Below are positions 23,165-34,610 of a stretch of DNA of 64,000 nucleotides, piece after piece. Both the position numbers and the translations under genes were made by a program. The stretch is from Glycine soja. Taxonomy: Eukaryota; Streptophyta; Magnoliopsida; Fabales; Fabaceae. Under the pieces are notes generated by a model. That model was not told the DNA's origin. It ran no database searches and worked only from the letters and a program-made list of their open reading frames with translations. Location of the stretch: contig NC_041005.1 in the NCBI RefSeq assembly GCF_004193775.1, forward strand, positions 16,525,865 through 16,589,864, read 5' to 3'. The stretch's first letter is position 1; each line of letters opens with the position of its first letter.

Positions 23165-24734
23165 TGTAGAAGCAAAGCTTCATGGTGAATCAAAGGTGTT
23201 TTGATGATAACAATGATGATAACAAAAGATGGCGACAAAGGTGATGACAAAAAGCTCAAAGATCAATCAAGAACAATTCAAGAGTTCAAGATAAGAATCA
23301 AGAAGAATTCAAGACTCAAGAAGAAAGTCTAGAGACAAGAATCAAGATTCAAGGTTCAAGATCTCAAGAATCAAGATCAAGATTGAAGACTCAAGATTCA
23401 AGAATGAAGAGAAGACTCAATCAAGATAAATATTAAAAAGTTTTTTAAAACTTTGAATAGCACATGAGTTTTTGACAAAACCCTTTACCAAAGAGTCTTT
23501 ACTCTCTGGTAATCGATTACCAGATTGTTGTAATCGATTACCAGTAGCAAAATTGTTTTGAAAAAGTTTTCAAATTGAATTTACAACATTCCAATTATTT
23601 TCAAAAATCTGTAATCGATTACAATGTTTTGGTAATCGATTACCAGTGCCTTTGAACGTTGAAATTCAAATTCAAATGTGAAGAGTCACATCCTTTCACA
23701 CAAAAGCTTTGTGTAATCGATTACACTAATTTGGTAATCGATTACCAGTGTTAGTTTCTGAATAAATCAAAAGATGTAACTCTTCAAAAGGTTTTTGACT
23801 TTTTCAAATTGGTTTTAAGTTTTTCTAAAAGTTATAACTCTTCTAAATGGTCGTCTTGACCAGGCATGAAGAGTCTATAAAAGCAAGGCTTTGTTTTGCC
23901 TTTCAATATACTTTTACACTTATTCAACAATCCTTTACAAGCCTTGACTCTCTTTGAATTTCTTCTTCTTTGTACCAAAAGCTTTATGAAGTTTTCTGGT
24001 TTTCCAAACCTTGAAAACTTGTGTTATTCATCTTTTCATTCTCTTCTCCCTTTGCCAAAAAGAATTCGCCAAGGACTAACCGCCTGAATTCTTTTTGTGT
24101 CCCTCTTCTCCCTTTTCCAAAAGAACAAAGGACTAACCGCCTGAATTCTTTTGTTTCTCCCTTCTCCCTTGTCAAAGAATTCAAAACGACACAGTCTGAG
24201 AATTCTTTTGATTCTTCCCTTTCGTCCCTAATACAAAAGTGTTCAAAGGACTAACCGCCTGAGAATTCTTTTGTATCCCCATTCACAAAGTATCAAAGGT
24301 TTAACAGCCTGAGATCTTTGTCTCAACACATTGGAGGGTACATCCTTTGTGGTACAAGTAGAGGGTACATCTACTTGGGTTTGACTGAGAACAAGAGAGG
24401 GTACATCCCTTGTGGATCTTTGCTTGTAAAAGGATTTTTACAAGGTTGAAAGAAATCTCAAGGACCGCAGGTCGCTTGGGGAATGGATGTAGGCACGGAT
24501 TGTTGCTGAACCAGTATAAAAACTCTTGTGTGTTTGTTTCCTTCTTCCCTACTCTTTTACTTTCCGCTGTGCATTTAATTTCCGCTTTTACTTTCTGTTA
24601 AGTTTCTCTTCTACTCCTCATTCTCTTAACAATTTAATAAAAGCCTTAAAAGAGTAATTTTTAATTAGTAAAGGTTTAGGAATAATTAATTCAACCCCCC
24701 CTTCTTAATTATTCTGAGGCCACTCGATCCAACA
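23165..24734 (+). repeat. Solo SIRE-like copia LTR
   Basis: 1570 bp from TGTAGAAGCAAAGC to CGATCCAACA, flanked by the 5-bp target duplication AAAAG (23160-23164 and 24735-24739). It has no primer site or internal DNA, so it is the product of LTR-LTR recombination. It shares with the 12660-14270 LTR the GTAATCGATTAC palindromes (23511-23745), a TATA box at 23876-23883, the GGACTAACCGCCT repeats and the GAGGGTACAT repeats. Its first 300 bp are more diverged, so it is an older or different subfamily. Confidence 0.92.
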
Positions 24735-24739
24735 AAAAG

Positions 24740-26103
24740 AAGAACATCAAACACAAAAAAGAGAAAGAGATGAAAATGAATCCAATGCTCTTGCTCTATG
24801 CCATTAATTCATTTGTACTTCTGAGGATACTCAACTAGAGTCTAAAAACCTATTTAAAGTCATGGGCCAAAGAGTCTCTAATTTTCAATTACAAAACATA
24901 ATTAAAAATAACCAAAAAAAAGTTTGTTTGCGTGTAACACCCTGAAAATTACAACTCATATTATAGAAAGTTTTGTGTTGTGTGATTAGTAGAAATATAA
25001 TTGACATTGAAAATTAATTACAATTAGAATTTAATTCAAATGGTTAATTTAAAATTTCAATTATACATATGCTATTTTGTATGATAAGTTTAGTAGGAAT
25101 TAGAATTGCATTAGAACATGACTTTTTCATTGTAGAAGCTTAGATAGTGTAAATTCACAGTGTGTAGATTTACTCTGTGTATGATTAATTGTGTTTACTC
25201 CTTGATATGTGCCATTAACACCATTGTCTAGGTTAATTAGCTAGAGTCTTACTTCTTTTGGTAAAAGCAAAGTAGTCTTTTATGCCTAATCCTATCTTAA
25301 CCATCTATGGTAACATTTTCAGAAGTGACACTAGCCAAAAATGGCTAGAGCTATACAATCAGCTTCACTTTCTCCCTCCATCATATTTTCCCTCATTCAA
25401 AGTCACTTGGTGACATGGGGAGGCTCAAGGACCAATGAGCACTTGAAACCTTGAACCTAGAGTTGTCCTAGACTTCCTTAACACTTCATTCCCACACCCT
25501 TTGTCCCTAGTTACTATCATTTTCTTTTTTGGGTCTTGGCTGAGTTTTGGAGAAGAAGAGAGGATAGTGCTTGCTTGGACTGCTTGCTTTTTGATTTTGA
25601 GCTTCAAGCCCTTCATCATCCACCATTTTCTGCATCAAGTTGAGGTATAGAGGAGTTGATAATTACTAAATAAACCTTAATTTCACATATAATTTGAAGC
25701 GATTATCTAGCATTTACGATACATTGAGCCTCGTTTTACCTTAAGATTAAGTTGAAGTGTGAATAATTACATAGGGACCTTAGGATTTAAAGTTTTTAGG
25801 ACTTTTTGATATTTTGGGGGAGTTTTTAGAGGAACATGATTCAAAAACCCAAGTTGAATTCTGGGCGCTTAAGCAAACCAAGACATAATCATATGGAGGA
25901 GACATTGACATGCCTCTCTCAAGCAAGTCTTCCTCAATGCTTGAGCGAGAGGAATCTTAAAGATGAATGATGAAGTCAAGCCCACTTAAGCATGGCATGC
26001 TTTGCACCTAAGTGAGCCAAGTCAGTGAACAACCTTGGATTCACTAGAGGCCTTTTCTTAAGAGCCCAAGTTTCAAGGCAAGCAAAGCAAATGAAGGTCA
26101 TGA
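24740..26103. other. Probable old retroelement LTR, no gene
   Basis: A word TGTAACACCCTGAAAATT near 24933 resembles the 5' terminus of some plant gypsy LTRs. The segment also has CGCTTAAGC-type words near 25865 and 25985, which recur after the CACTA element at about 30065-30180. The CACTA transposon may therefore have inserted into this LTR. No coding sequence was recognised. Confidence 0.35.
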
Positions 26104-26139
26104 CACTACTACAAAATATAGATTTAACATCGCATGATT

Positions 26140-26345
26140 AACATTGGTTTTTCAAAAAACCGATGTTAAGAAAAGCACGGTGACATTTTTGTAAATAAGT
26201 CGAGTTAGTTAACATCGGTTTTTAAAAAACCGTGTTAGCATCAACTGGTTAACATTGGTTATTGAAAAACCGATGTTAACATCAACTGGTTAACATCGGT
26301 CTTTTAAAAAACCGATGTTAACCAGTTGATGTTAATATCAGTTTT
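26140..26345. repeat. Left subterminal AACATCGG inverted repeats of the CACTA element
   Basis: Four or five hairpin-like units of the form TTAACATCGGTTTTT...AAAACCGATGTTAA, alternating with the spacer word ATCAACTGG. Subterminal arrays like this bind the TNPA-type protein in En/Spm elements; that role here is inferred. Confidence 0.8.
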
Positions 26346-26947
26346 CTTTATAAAATTGATGTTGGGTTATAGATAATTAAAACCCAGAAGTTTCTCCCCC
26401 CGCGCGCTAGCTCTGTCTTAGAAACGAAACAAAAGCCTCTTTCTCCCTCACCGCGAAGACCTGTCACCATGGTCTCCTCCACACCATTGTCGTCGCTGGG
26501 GTTCATGACCGCTGTCGGGGTTCGTGACCGCCGTCGAGGTTCGTGATCACTGGGGTCCATTGGAGTCCGACTTCAGCATTCAACACTAACACCAACACTG
26601 CAGTTTCAGTCAGGTAATTCCTTCTCTACAATTTCTTGAAATGAGCTTTGTTAAGTTAAACCCTATATGGCTGTTTTTCACCACCCCCATACTCCATAGT
26701 TAACCCCATGCTTCAAACTACCTTACTTTAGTTAGGGTTTGTGCAAGTAAACTTCAAACGACTATAACTTTTGATAGGAATGTCTGTTTGAGGCCCATAG
26801 TATGTCAAAATGCTCGAAATTGAAAGAGGATTCCCTAAACAAATCTCAAAGGGGATTTGGTTAACCAATTTTTCCAAAAAAGGCCTCTAAGTAGGTGAAA
26901 AATAGGATTTAAGATTTAACCACCGATATTTTCAAAAGTTTCAAGTT

Positions 26948-27065
26948 TTGTTATTCTATAATAACCCAGTTTGGTCAATTTGCCTTGTATATCTCCTTGG
27001 GTATGTTGATGACATTATAATTATTGGTAGTACTATTCCTTTAATTCAACAAATTATCTCTCAGG
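26948..27065 (+). pseudogene. Copia reverse transcriptase fragment inside the CACTA element
   Basis: Reads LVYLLGYVDDIIIIGS with YVDD at 27002-27013, followed by PLIQQIISQ. This is the catalytic core motif of Ty1/copia RT, about 35 residues. It is not part of a longer frame and looks like a captured or inserted scrap. Confidence 0.6.
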
Positions 27066-27539
27066 CAAGTATATCTATGTTGATGCCAAGTTCTAATATT
27101 TATTTTCTCTTCTTTGGCTTTTGGTTGCTTCTCAGCGGCAGATTTAGTTGCAAGGCGTAGGGAGAACCTCTAGCTCTACCTTGGTGGTTTGCTTTCTTTT
27201 GGGCTGTCCATTCATCAATTGCACTCTTCAAGTTTGAGGTAACTAGCAATGTTGTTCTATTCTTTTAGTGTGACAGATAAGCTATATTATTAATAGAAAC
27301 ATCATGTATTAGATATATTCTATTCTGGATGATAAGCAAGTAAACCCTAATGTTGAATGATCTTGGTCCAAATGACTACATAAATCAATATGAATTAGAG
27401 CAATATACTACTGACATAGTACATAAACAAGTCATATCAGCATTAGGCAAAATTGACCAGCCTTCATTCCAAGAAAGAAAAAAATAGAAATCAACATAGA
27501 GACTTGGAACCATAATACCTTCTTTTCCAGGTTATAAAC

Positions 27540-28018
27540 ACCTTGTTTGTCTTAGCTGCCTAACACACTCCTTAAGTGCACTGTCTAGATGGGTGACTCT
27601 ATCTTCAAGTATTGAATTTCTGAGAGTCAGTGTCTGGACTTGCTTCTTTAAACTTGTCACTTCATTTTCAGCCTTCTCCCAGCCTGTAAGTTTATAGAAA
27701 TTTTGCAGTTAAGAGACAATCTAAACTTGTCACTTACATTCACAAACACTGCAGATAGATTTTCTGACATATTCCTCAATCCATCAGTTACATCTCCATC
27801 CTTAATTATACTTTCCTTTGCTCTGCTCCATTTTCATCTTCCTCCAATAAACCATCATGTCCCTTGTCTGTTGTATGTGAGGTGACTTCAGCTGATTGTG
27901 CACTAATAAATGACATGTCATTAATATCTTCAGCGATGGCCACAACTTCTGAGGTAACTTTAGGGGACTGGTTATGTTCAATAGAAGATTCATTCAATGG
28001 CTGATGCTGCAGAGACAA
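27540..28018 (-). pseudogene. Captured filament-like plant protein (FPP) gene fragment
   Basis: FPPs are long coiled-coil proteins. On the minus strand the first segment (28018 to about 27720) reads QSPKVTSEVVAIAEDINDM and GLRNMSENLSAVFVNVSD. An acceptor TTACAG then precedes [35 protein letters not shown] (27687-27540). This is the conserved N-terminal FPP block (GWEKAExE...EDRxxHLDxALKECxRQ). Retention of an intron shows capture at the DNA level. It lies antisense to the protease gene, is a fragment of a roughly 1000-residue family, and is internally frameshifted. Confidence 0.72.
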
Positions 28019-28653
28019 GAAAAACTAGACTTATCATAAACTAGAAGAATAAACCAACAGAATAACAAAGAGATCAACTTACCGCTTACTAAATGTTTAC
28101 ATTTATATTATCTAGAAAATCCTCATAATTTTCTTCACTATCCAAAGAACCAAAACAGATTGTTTTCAATGTTTCTAAAACCAAAATTCTTGAGCCTTTG
28201 TATCTAATGGCAAGGTAACTTACCCACTTGATACGTAAGAACATCATGGTAGTTTATGGCAAGGTAACTTACCCATTTGAGTGCATAAGAAATCTTTTCG
28301 CTTAGACCAAATCTGTGAGCAATTTATGAGGATGAGTTTATGCTCGTTTGTATTTAACAACAATGCAGCTAGGAATAGAACCAACCATAGTGTATATTGC
28401 TTCTTTTGACATTGTAGAGTATGACATTAAAAATTGTTAAAACTAGGTGGAACTGCTTAAACCAAAGTTGTGTACACGTGCAGTTCTGCAGTGGTCTTGA
28501 CACTGAAATAAATGTAATGTACCAGCTGCCATAAACGTGGTTTCTGCTTATGTAAAAATTGCAAATTAGACACGATCTTCCTGTTCGATGTCTGTGCTTC
28601 TGATTCACACACTTAAGTATCTAAACCTATAGCTATTTTTGAAGCCTCTCCAG

Positions 28654-29557
28654 GTTATGTGGGATGCTTCCCTGTTCGGGCTATTTAATTCAGACTTCCC
28701 CTTGTACATAAAGCATGAAGATCTATCTGAAATAGCACACGGTGGTCAATGTCTCAGCATCTCTGTTATATAGTTGTGGATTCTGTAAGTCAATTTAGAT
28801 TATTGTTAATTACCAAAGTAATTGTTTTAAATTCATACATAATTAACTTTGTCTTAACAACACAGGCATATGACAGAGACAAGTATGCGAGCAGGGAATT
28901 CCGATGTGTATGGATTCCTCGAGCCACAGTTCCATTCAGAGATCTGGGCAATCGCAATTTGAATTGGAATGTTACATCAAGAGTTGGATGCAGAGTTCAA
29001 AACGCGATGTCTACCTTGGAGCCTACCTGAATGGGTAAGTCAAACACAACAACTGAATTTAAATAATCTATACTACTACAATAACCCATATTTGTCTCCA
29101 TTACAACAGACACTGGCAAATGGTCGTCATTTTGCCTAAGGAAAACCTAGTTGTCTGGTTTTGTTCTTTACATAACAGGTCATACAACTACCTTAAAGGA
29201 ATAATTAACAGGTCAGTGTTGTTTTCAATACATTTGCATTAGCATGACTCAACAACATCAATATTTTAATGTTCCTCGTATTCAATAGTGCTTTGAAAGG
29301 ACTTCATGATACTTCACAACCTAAATCCAAGGCTGCTGCTAGTTGGATTGTTGTTAAGGTACGTGATTTAAATAAAACTTCTACTTATATATACTGCTTA
29401 TGTGTGTACACTAGTTGTAGTTAACATTTAATTAATATCCAAATTTCATTATGTATTTAGTGTAATAGACAAAAAGGAAGCATTGAGTGCGGCTATTACG
29501 TCATGCATTAGATGTCCACGATAATCTCAGGAACTTTCAAGAATAATTGGGAAACAG
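28654..29557 (+). pseudogene. Ulp1-like (C48) protease domain gene of a plant transposon, broken
   Basis: Several exons separated by GT-AG introns. Exon 28654 on reads VMWDASLFGLFNSDFPLYIK and HEDLSEIAHGGQ, with a premature TAG at 28771-28773. An exon from about 28866 (SMRAGNSDVYGFLEPQ-like reading) has a one-base insertion near 28932. The next exon has HWQMVVILPKENLVVW (catalytic His, codon 29111-29113). The last reads CNRQKGSIECGYYVMH (catalytic Cys 29488-29490), then a TAG at 29509-29511 in place of Trp. This domain is common in soybean CACTA and some MULE elements and ends at the right subterminal repeats. Inactive. Confidence 0.75.
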
Positions 29558-29559
29558 TA

Positions 29560-30020
29560 AAAAACTGATGTTAACATCAGTTTTTCCAAATAACCGATGT
29601 TAATTGTCAACATTAACACATACGTTAACATCGGTTTTTCCAAATAACCGATGTTAACTGCCAACATTAACACATACGTTAACATCGGTTTTCTGTAAAA
29701 AAACCGATATTGAGTTACGTTAATATCGATTTTTCCAAATAATCGATGTTGACTATTAACATTAACACATATGTTAACATCAGTTTTCTGTAAAAAAAAC
29801 CGATGTTAAGTTACGTTAACATCAATTTTTCCAAAAAACCGATGTTAACTGTCAACATTAATACATTTTTTTGGGTGTAATTCTTATTATCAACATCAGT
29901 TATTTAAATAACCGATGTTGTAAATTTAACGTTAACATCGGTTTTTTGGAACCGATGTTAACGATAATACATTCAACATCGGCACTTTCAAAATCAATTA
30001 AAAACCGATGTAGAAAGTCA
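29560..30020. repeat. Right subterminal AACATCGG inverted repeats of the CACTA element
   Basis: Longer version of the left array, with about seven TTAACATCGGTTTTYC / AAACCGATGTTAA pairs at 50-60 bp spacing and the spacer CAACATTAACACATACG. Some copies are mutated at the CG (AACATCAG), consistent with methylation decay. Confidence 0.8.
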
Positions 30021-30060
30021 TAAATAACAGATGTAGAAAGCATATTTTCTAATAGTGTGA

Positions 30061-31413
30061 AGACCTTGCTTAAGTGCGATATTCTATGCACTTAAGCGGG
30101 GAGAGTCAAAAGCTACAAATTTCAGGATTAGAAGACCTTGCTGAACTCAAGTGAGATGTTACCCACACTTAAGCGAGGAGGTTGTGATAGGCCGAATCCC
30201 TTATCAAAATATAAAAGACATGAGATGGATTAAAAGGGTATTCTATTGCGATTCATATGTTAGTTTTGTAAGATAGAGAGTACTATTCCTAGGGCTCTTA
30301 GCTTTGATTCATTACACATTTGAATATTTTGATCTTGGGAATTGTAATCAAGCTATAAGCAACTAATCTCCTTATTTGTCGGGATTAGATAGGCTGAACC
30401 TAATTTCATGTAATACTATCTTTTAATACAGTTATTCAAATTTATTATTCTTCTTTTCTTAATGCTTGGTTTAGATTGATAACTTCTTATTTGAATACTA
30501 GAAATTGATAGTTTAGTAGATAGACATTTCTTTGATTTCTGAACTAAGAAGACTACCTAGTTGGGATTGATTCTAGATGTAGGTCAATACCAATTAGGCT
30601 CCTTTAATTCTTAAACGTTAATGTTGGTTATTTAGATTGATTTTCCAAGACATTGGGAATTAATCTAAATAACTTAGACTCTTTCAACTAAGACATTAGG
30701 GTTAGAATATAATTTTGAATTGAAGATAAATTGCATGAGTAACTACATTGATTAGGATTATTGCATTGAAAAAGAGGGAAATCAAGTTGTTGTTGGATTG
30801 GCAAGTGCACCAATTCGTTGCAAGTAGTAAAGTTAAAACAGAAGTCCGAGTGTTGAATCCACAGAGACTTTGTTTGTACTTAGGTAGATGAATATTTGAT
30901 TAAGAAAAAGATTTGGAAAAGGTTGTAGCAAAAAAATTAATTAAATTGCTAAAAATTAAATCAAACAAGAAAAGAAATTAAACATGAATTTGAGAAAATA
31001 CAATATTATTGTAGAAGGAAATTTAGAAGATGAGAATGTTGGGAACTTAACCTATCAGAGCTACTCTTTGATGTAATATTAATAATTTTTCTCTATTTAT
31101 AATTATTCCAATTTACACCTGCATCTACTAGTATACTCTAACCAAGATTCCTCTAGTGAAAGAGCTTAACTTATCTATCTTCTATCCCCAAATCCCTTTG
31201 CAAAACTAAGATAGTAAATTGCATTAAGAATAAAGATGTATAATAGGCTAAACAAAATCAGCCTATCCCTAGTGATGATTCTATTTAAATACCCTTTCCT
31301 AGTTCTATTAGAAAATAATGTTTCCCAATGCTATCCCTAAAACTTACCATGCAAATGGGTGATCAAGTAACAAGCAATAATATTAATAACAAGAAAAGAT
31401 AATGCAAAAGTAA
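30061..31413. other. Old LTR-like sequences, no gene
   Basis: 30061-30790 continues the CTTAAGCG-containing sequence seen left of the CACTA element. From about 30793, TTGGCAAGTGCACCAATTCG resembles the terminus of a gypsy LTR on the minus strand (compare CGGCAAGTGCACCGGATCG in LTR 1). The following 600 bp is AT-rich, non-coding and is cut at 31413 by element A. Two opposed, incomplete LTRs are the likeliest content. Confidence 0.35.
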
Positions 31414-32106
31414 TGTCATAGCCTAATTTCTTCCGGGAACTATTGTTTGTTGATCTTTTGATCCTTGTTAGTCGACTTACAGTGTTGAACACCAGTTACA
31501 GTGCGAAACAGATGATCATTCAGTGTTTTGATCAAGAATGTGAAAGATACCGAAAGAAAGGGGCAAAAGGGTCATTTTAGGGGGTTTTCTAAACCCTAGC
31601 TCGTCCAGGCTAGCCTCTGGCTCGCTTGGGACCCCAAATAGCTTAGCGGTGAAGTAAATAGCTCGCTTGGGCGAGCAAGGTTACTTCAGGTTGAAGCTCC
31701 AGCTCGCCTGGGCGAGCTGCCATGACCCCTAATGCCATTTTAAAGATAACTTGGTAGGTCTGAATTCCTCATCGCACTTGAGGATACGTAGGAGCATGGA
31801 CAACACCCTTGTCGACCCCCAAAAAATAATAAACATAAAAAGGGAAAATACATGATTTTGAAGTCATGTTTTGCACACTCGATTAAAGGCTATCGTCCCT
31901 TGTGACGGGCGCGTGGGGTGCTAATACCTTCCCCGTGCGTAAACAACTCTCAAACCCTCATTTTCAAAATTCACAGACCTTCGTCTTTTTGGTTTTTCTA
32001 ATGTTTTCATCGAATAAACATTGGTGGCGACTCCACACATTTTCTTCATGAGAAGACGCACCATTTTGTTTAGCCTCGCCCTCCTGTCGAAGGGTAGGTT
32101 GTGACA
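31414..32106 (+). repeat. 5' LTR of element A (TATA segment deleted)
   Basis: 693 bp, TGTCATAGCC to TTGTGACA. It lacks about 560 bp between AATGCCAT (31738) and GTAGGTCTGAATTCC (31757) that the 3' LTR has at about 37880-38440; the missing part contains the TATA box and leader. It keeps the palindrome AGCTCGCCTGGGCGAGCT near 31701-31718 and the conserved 3' end CATTGGTGGCGACTCC. Confidence 0.88.
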
Positions 32107-32108
32107 GT

Positions 32109-32126
32109 TGGCAACTCCACTGGGGA
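32109..32126 (+). other. Primer-binding site of element A (tRNA-Arg type)
   Basis: TGGCAACTCCACTGGGGA, two bases after the LTR end. One change from TGGCGACTCCACTGGGGA, the site reported for Ogre/Tat elements as complementary to tRNA-Arg. Confidence 0.7.
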
Positions 32127-33629
32127 CTATTAGAGATTTAGGCCATTCAGTCAATGTGCAATGTTTTTTTATCATGACTTCTTCTTTATTTATCTTTCCA
32201 TTTTCCTTTTTATCTTTTGTTTTGTCCATATTTGTATATAACCTTTGCTGTGTTGTTGTGTTTGGGGTGTGTTTGACTATCGATTACATTCATAGTTAGA
32301 AATATTTTTTTCTACGCACACAAGGCACCTATACCTCGCACACACATTGAGATATTAGGCCCTATACCAGGGTCTATGTGAGCCATAAGGAGTGTAGGTC
32401 GATCTGTGGTCATGCTGGGTCTCTGACTCGTTTGATAACAGTGAGCCTCATCTTGAGTTTCCTCTCTTGGTGATGCATTGTTGCTGATAGTCCTTATCGC
32501 CACATTGTATTACCTAAGAGGATGATACCTCTAGAAGCCAGTAAAGTTACATGAAACCACCCTTGGGAATTATCACTAGAAGTGGACTTTTGGATCCTTT
32601 CCATTAGGTTCCTGAATTAGGGGGCACAAAGCAAACTCACTCTGACATGTTCCTTGATTGCATCATGCATCTCTTCATGGCATCATAATGGACATATCAT
32701 TCCTTCATTTATCATTTATCATATTTATGCATTGCATTTTGCATAAGTCATTGCATTATCATACATCTTCATTTAGCATGCTTTTGTTATGCCAACTGCA
32801 TACATTCTATTTTCACAGTTCGCATGTTATGTTCACTCATGCATGAGCCATGCATTTTCCTCTGCAAAAAAAAAAAAAACAAAAAAACAAAAAAAAAGAA
32901 CAAAAGAAAGTCACAATTAGGCATGAAAGTTTACACCACATTCTTAGTTATGTGCGTCGAGTACCATGATGATGGCTATAAACCAACCATGTTGGGATTA
33001 TACACTCATTTCTCTTAAAAAATGATTGAAAAGCATGTGAACATGGTACCTAATGCATGGTTAACTAGGAAATGAAGGTTCTTCCGGCATCTCATGTCAA
33101 TCTCATAACTACATTTGCCATGCATAGCATAAGTATGCTCTAGTCATTCATCTCTATGATATGTTGTCAAAGTATTGACAATCAAAATTTCTATTCCTTG
33201 GATTACGGGGTTGAACCAAGCACATGTTTTTAAGGAAAAGTTCATCAAGTCAAGGTCAAGTATGGAAGTAACCAACTTTCAAAAGTTGGGGCAAAAGATG
33301 GATCGAGTTACATTGCTTCATTGTCTATTACCAACACATGATTGATCTAAATAATTTACAAAACTAAGGATTGTTGACATCCATGTTTTATTTCTAGTTT
33401 CACCTTGACAATATGTGATGAACCATGTTGTTTTAATGAAAATCTAAATTGATTCGACCCTATGTCCTATGTAAAATTTGCAATACTTCAACAATGCATC
33501 ATTCACGTACATCCATGCTTATTTTTCTTTTCACATTGGTGGCATTGCTCATTGCATTCTTTCCTAGAAATTAGAACTGTAATCATTGTAATCAAAAGGA
33601 AAGAACACGCCTTATGGCGCCCTTACCGA
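32127..33629 (+). other. Leader of element A, non-coding
   Basis: Long untranslated leader between primer site and gag, typical of Tat elements. It includes an A-rich run at 32868-32906. Small frames here have no recognisable product. Confidence 0.6.
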
Positions 33630-34610
33630 ATGCGTGCCAAAGCTAAAGTAATGAGTGAAATAGAGGAGGCTCAAGAGCAGATGAAGGCCGACATGGAGGC
33701 CATGAAAGAGCAAATAGCCACAATGATGGAAGCCATGATGAGTATGAAAATAGTGATGGAGGTCAACACGGCTACAGTCATTGCCGCAAGTACCGCCACT
33801 GAGGTGGACCCGATTCACCCGTCTAGCATCAATCAAGCAAGTCATCTAGCCTCGGATATGGTAGGTTAGGGAGGCAAAGTGTTAGGAAGTACGGGCGACC
33901 CTCATGTTGTGCAAGTTTAGAACAAGCATTCCTTCCTACCATATGGCTTGCCTCCCAGCTACACACCACCCAATGTTGCACACGCTCCCAATGAGAATGT
34001 CGACAACTCCGCACCCATACCTATTGAGAGCCAACAACCCCAATCTGATCATGCACATGTATCTCAACCCATAGGGGGGACACATGAAGTGCCCCAAGAC
34101 CGCACTCTAGCCGACTTCGAGCCTCACCTCAGATGTGCCACTGAGGGGCAAGTATTTGGTGGCATACCCCTGCCAAACACTTTGGGGGGACCTCAGTATC
34201 ACTCACAACCACAATCCTTGCATTTTGCGTTGGAAAAACTGCCTCCTGCCATAGTGGAAAGGTAGAAATTTGATCACATAGAGGAAAGGCTGAGGGCTAT
34301 TGAAGAAGGCGGAGATTATGCCTTTGCTGACATGGCAGAGTTGTGCCTAGTACCCGATGTCATCATCCCTCCGTAGTTCAAGGTGTCGGACTTCGATAAG
34401 TACAAGGGGACTACTTGCCCCAAGAATCACTTGAAGGTGTATTGTAGGAAAATAGGAGCATATGCGAAAGATGAAAAATTATTGATGCATTTCTTCCAGG
34501 AAAGTCTTACTGGGGCAGCCATCACCTGATATACTAATTTGGAACCTTCCCGAGTCCATTCTTGGAAGGACCTAATGGTTGCCTTCATTAGGCAGTTTGA
34601 AGGTTATTGT
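33630..34610 (+). pseudogene. Gag of Tat element A, with stops, truncated
   Basis: Structural capsid protein. From the ATG at 33630 there is a Met/Glu-rich coiled-coil-like N-terminus (EQMKADMEAMKEQIATMMEA), a Pro-rich linker (33950-34250) and the retrotransposon gag domain (VSDFDKYKGTTCPKNHLKVY, IGAYAKDEKLLMHFFQESLT, WKDLMVAFIRQF). In-frame stops occur at the ends of the open stretches (33867, 34263) and again at about 34375, 34528 and 34612. Downstream zinc knuckle, protease and pol are absent. Confidence 0.78.

Larger units (their letters stand above)
26104..30057 (+). mobile_element. Tgm-like CACTA (En/Spm) transposon with captured fragments
   Basis: 3954 bp flanked by the 3-bp target duplication TGA (26101-26103 and 30058-30060). 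The left end is CACTACTACAAAATATAG. The right end, read inward, is CACTATTAGAAAATATGC, the Tgm terminus of soybean. Both ends carry arrays of AACATCGGTT/AACCGATGTT inverted repeats (26140-26340 and 29560-30020), the expected transposase-binding subterminal sites. The interior has a copia RT fragment, a filament-like protein fragment and a Ulp1-like protease gene. No TNPD-type transposase was recognised, so it is probably non-autonomous. Confidence 0.88.

Noticed and set aside
28369..29030. Minus frame 28369-28608 and plus frame 28749-29030 as genes
   Set aside because: The first is intronic or non-coding; the second is a different frame running through an intron and exon of the Ulp1-like gene.
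33612..33845. Minus-strand His-rich frame opposite element A gag
   Set aside because: Shadow of the Met/Glu-rich gag N-terminus on the plus strand.
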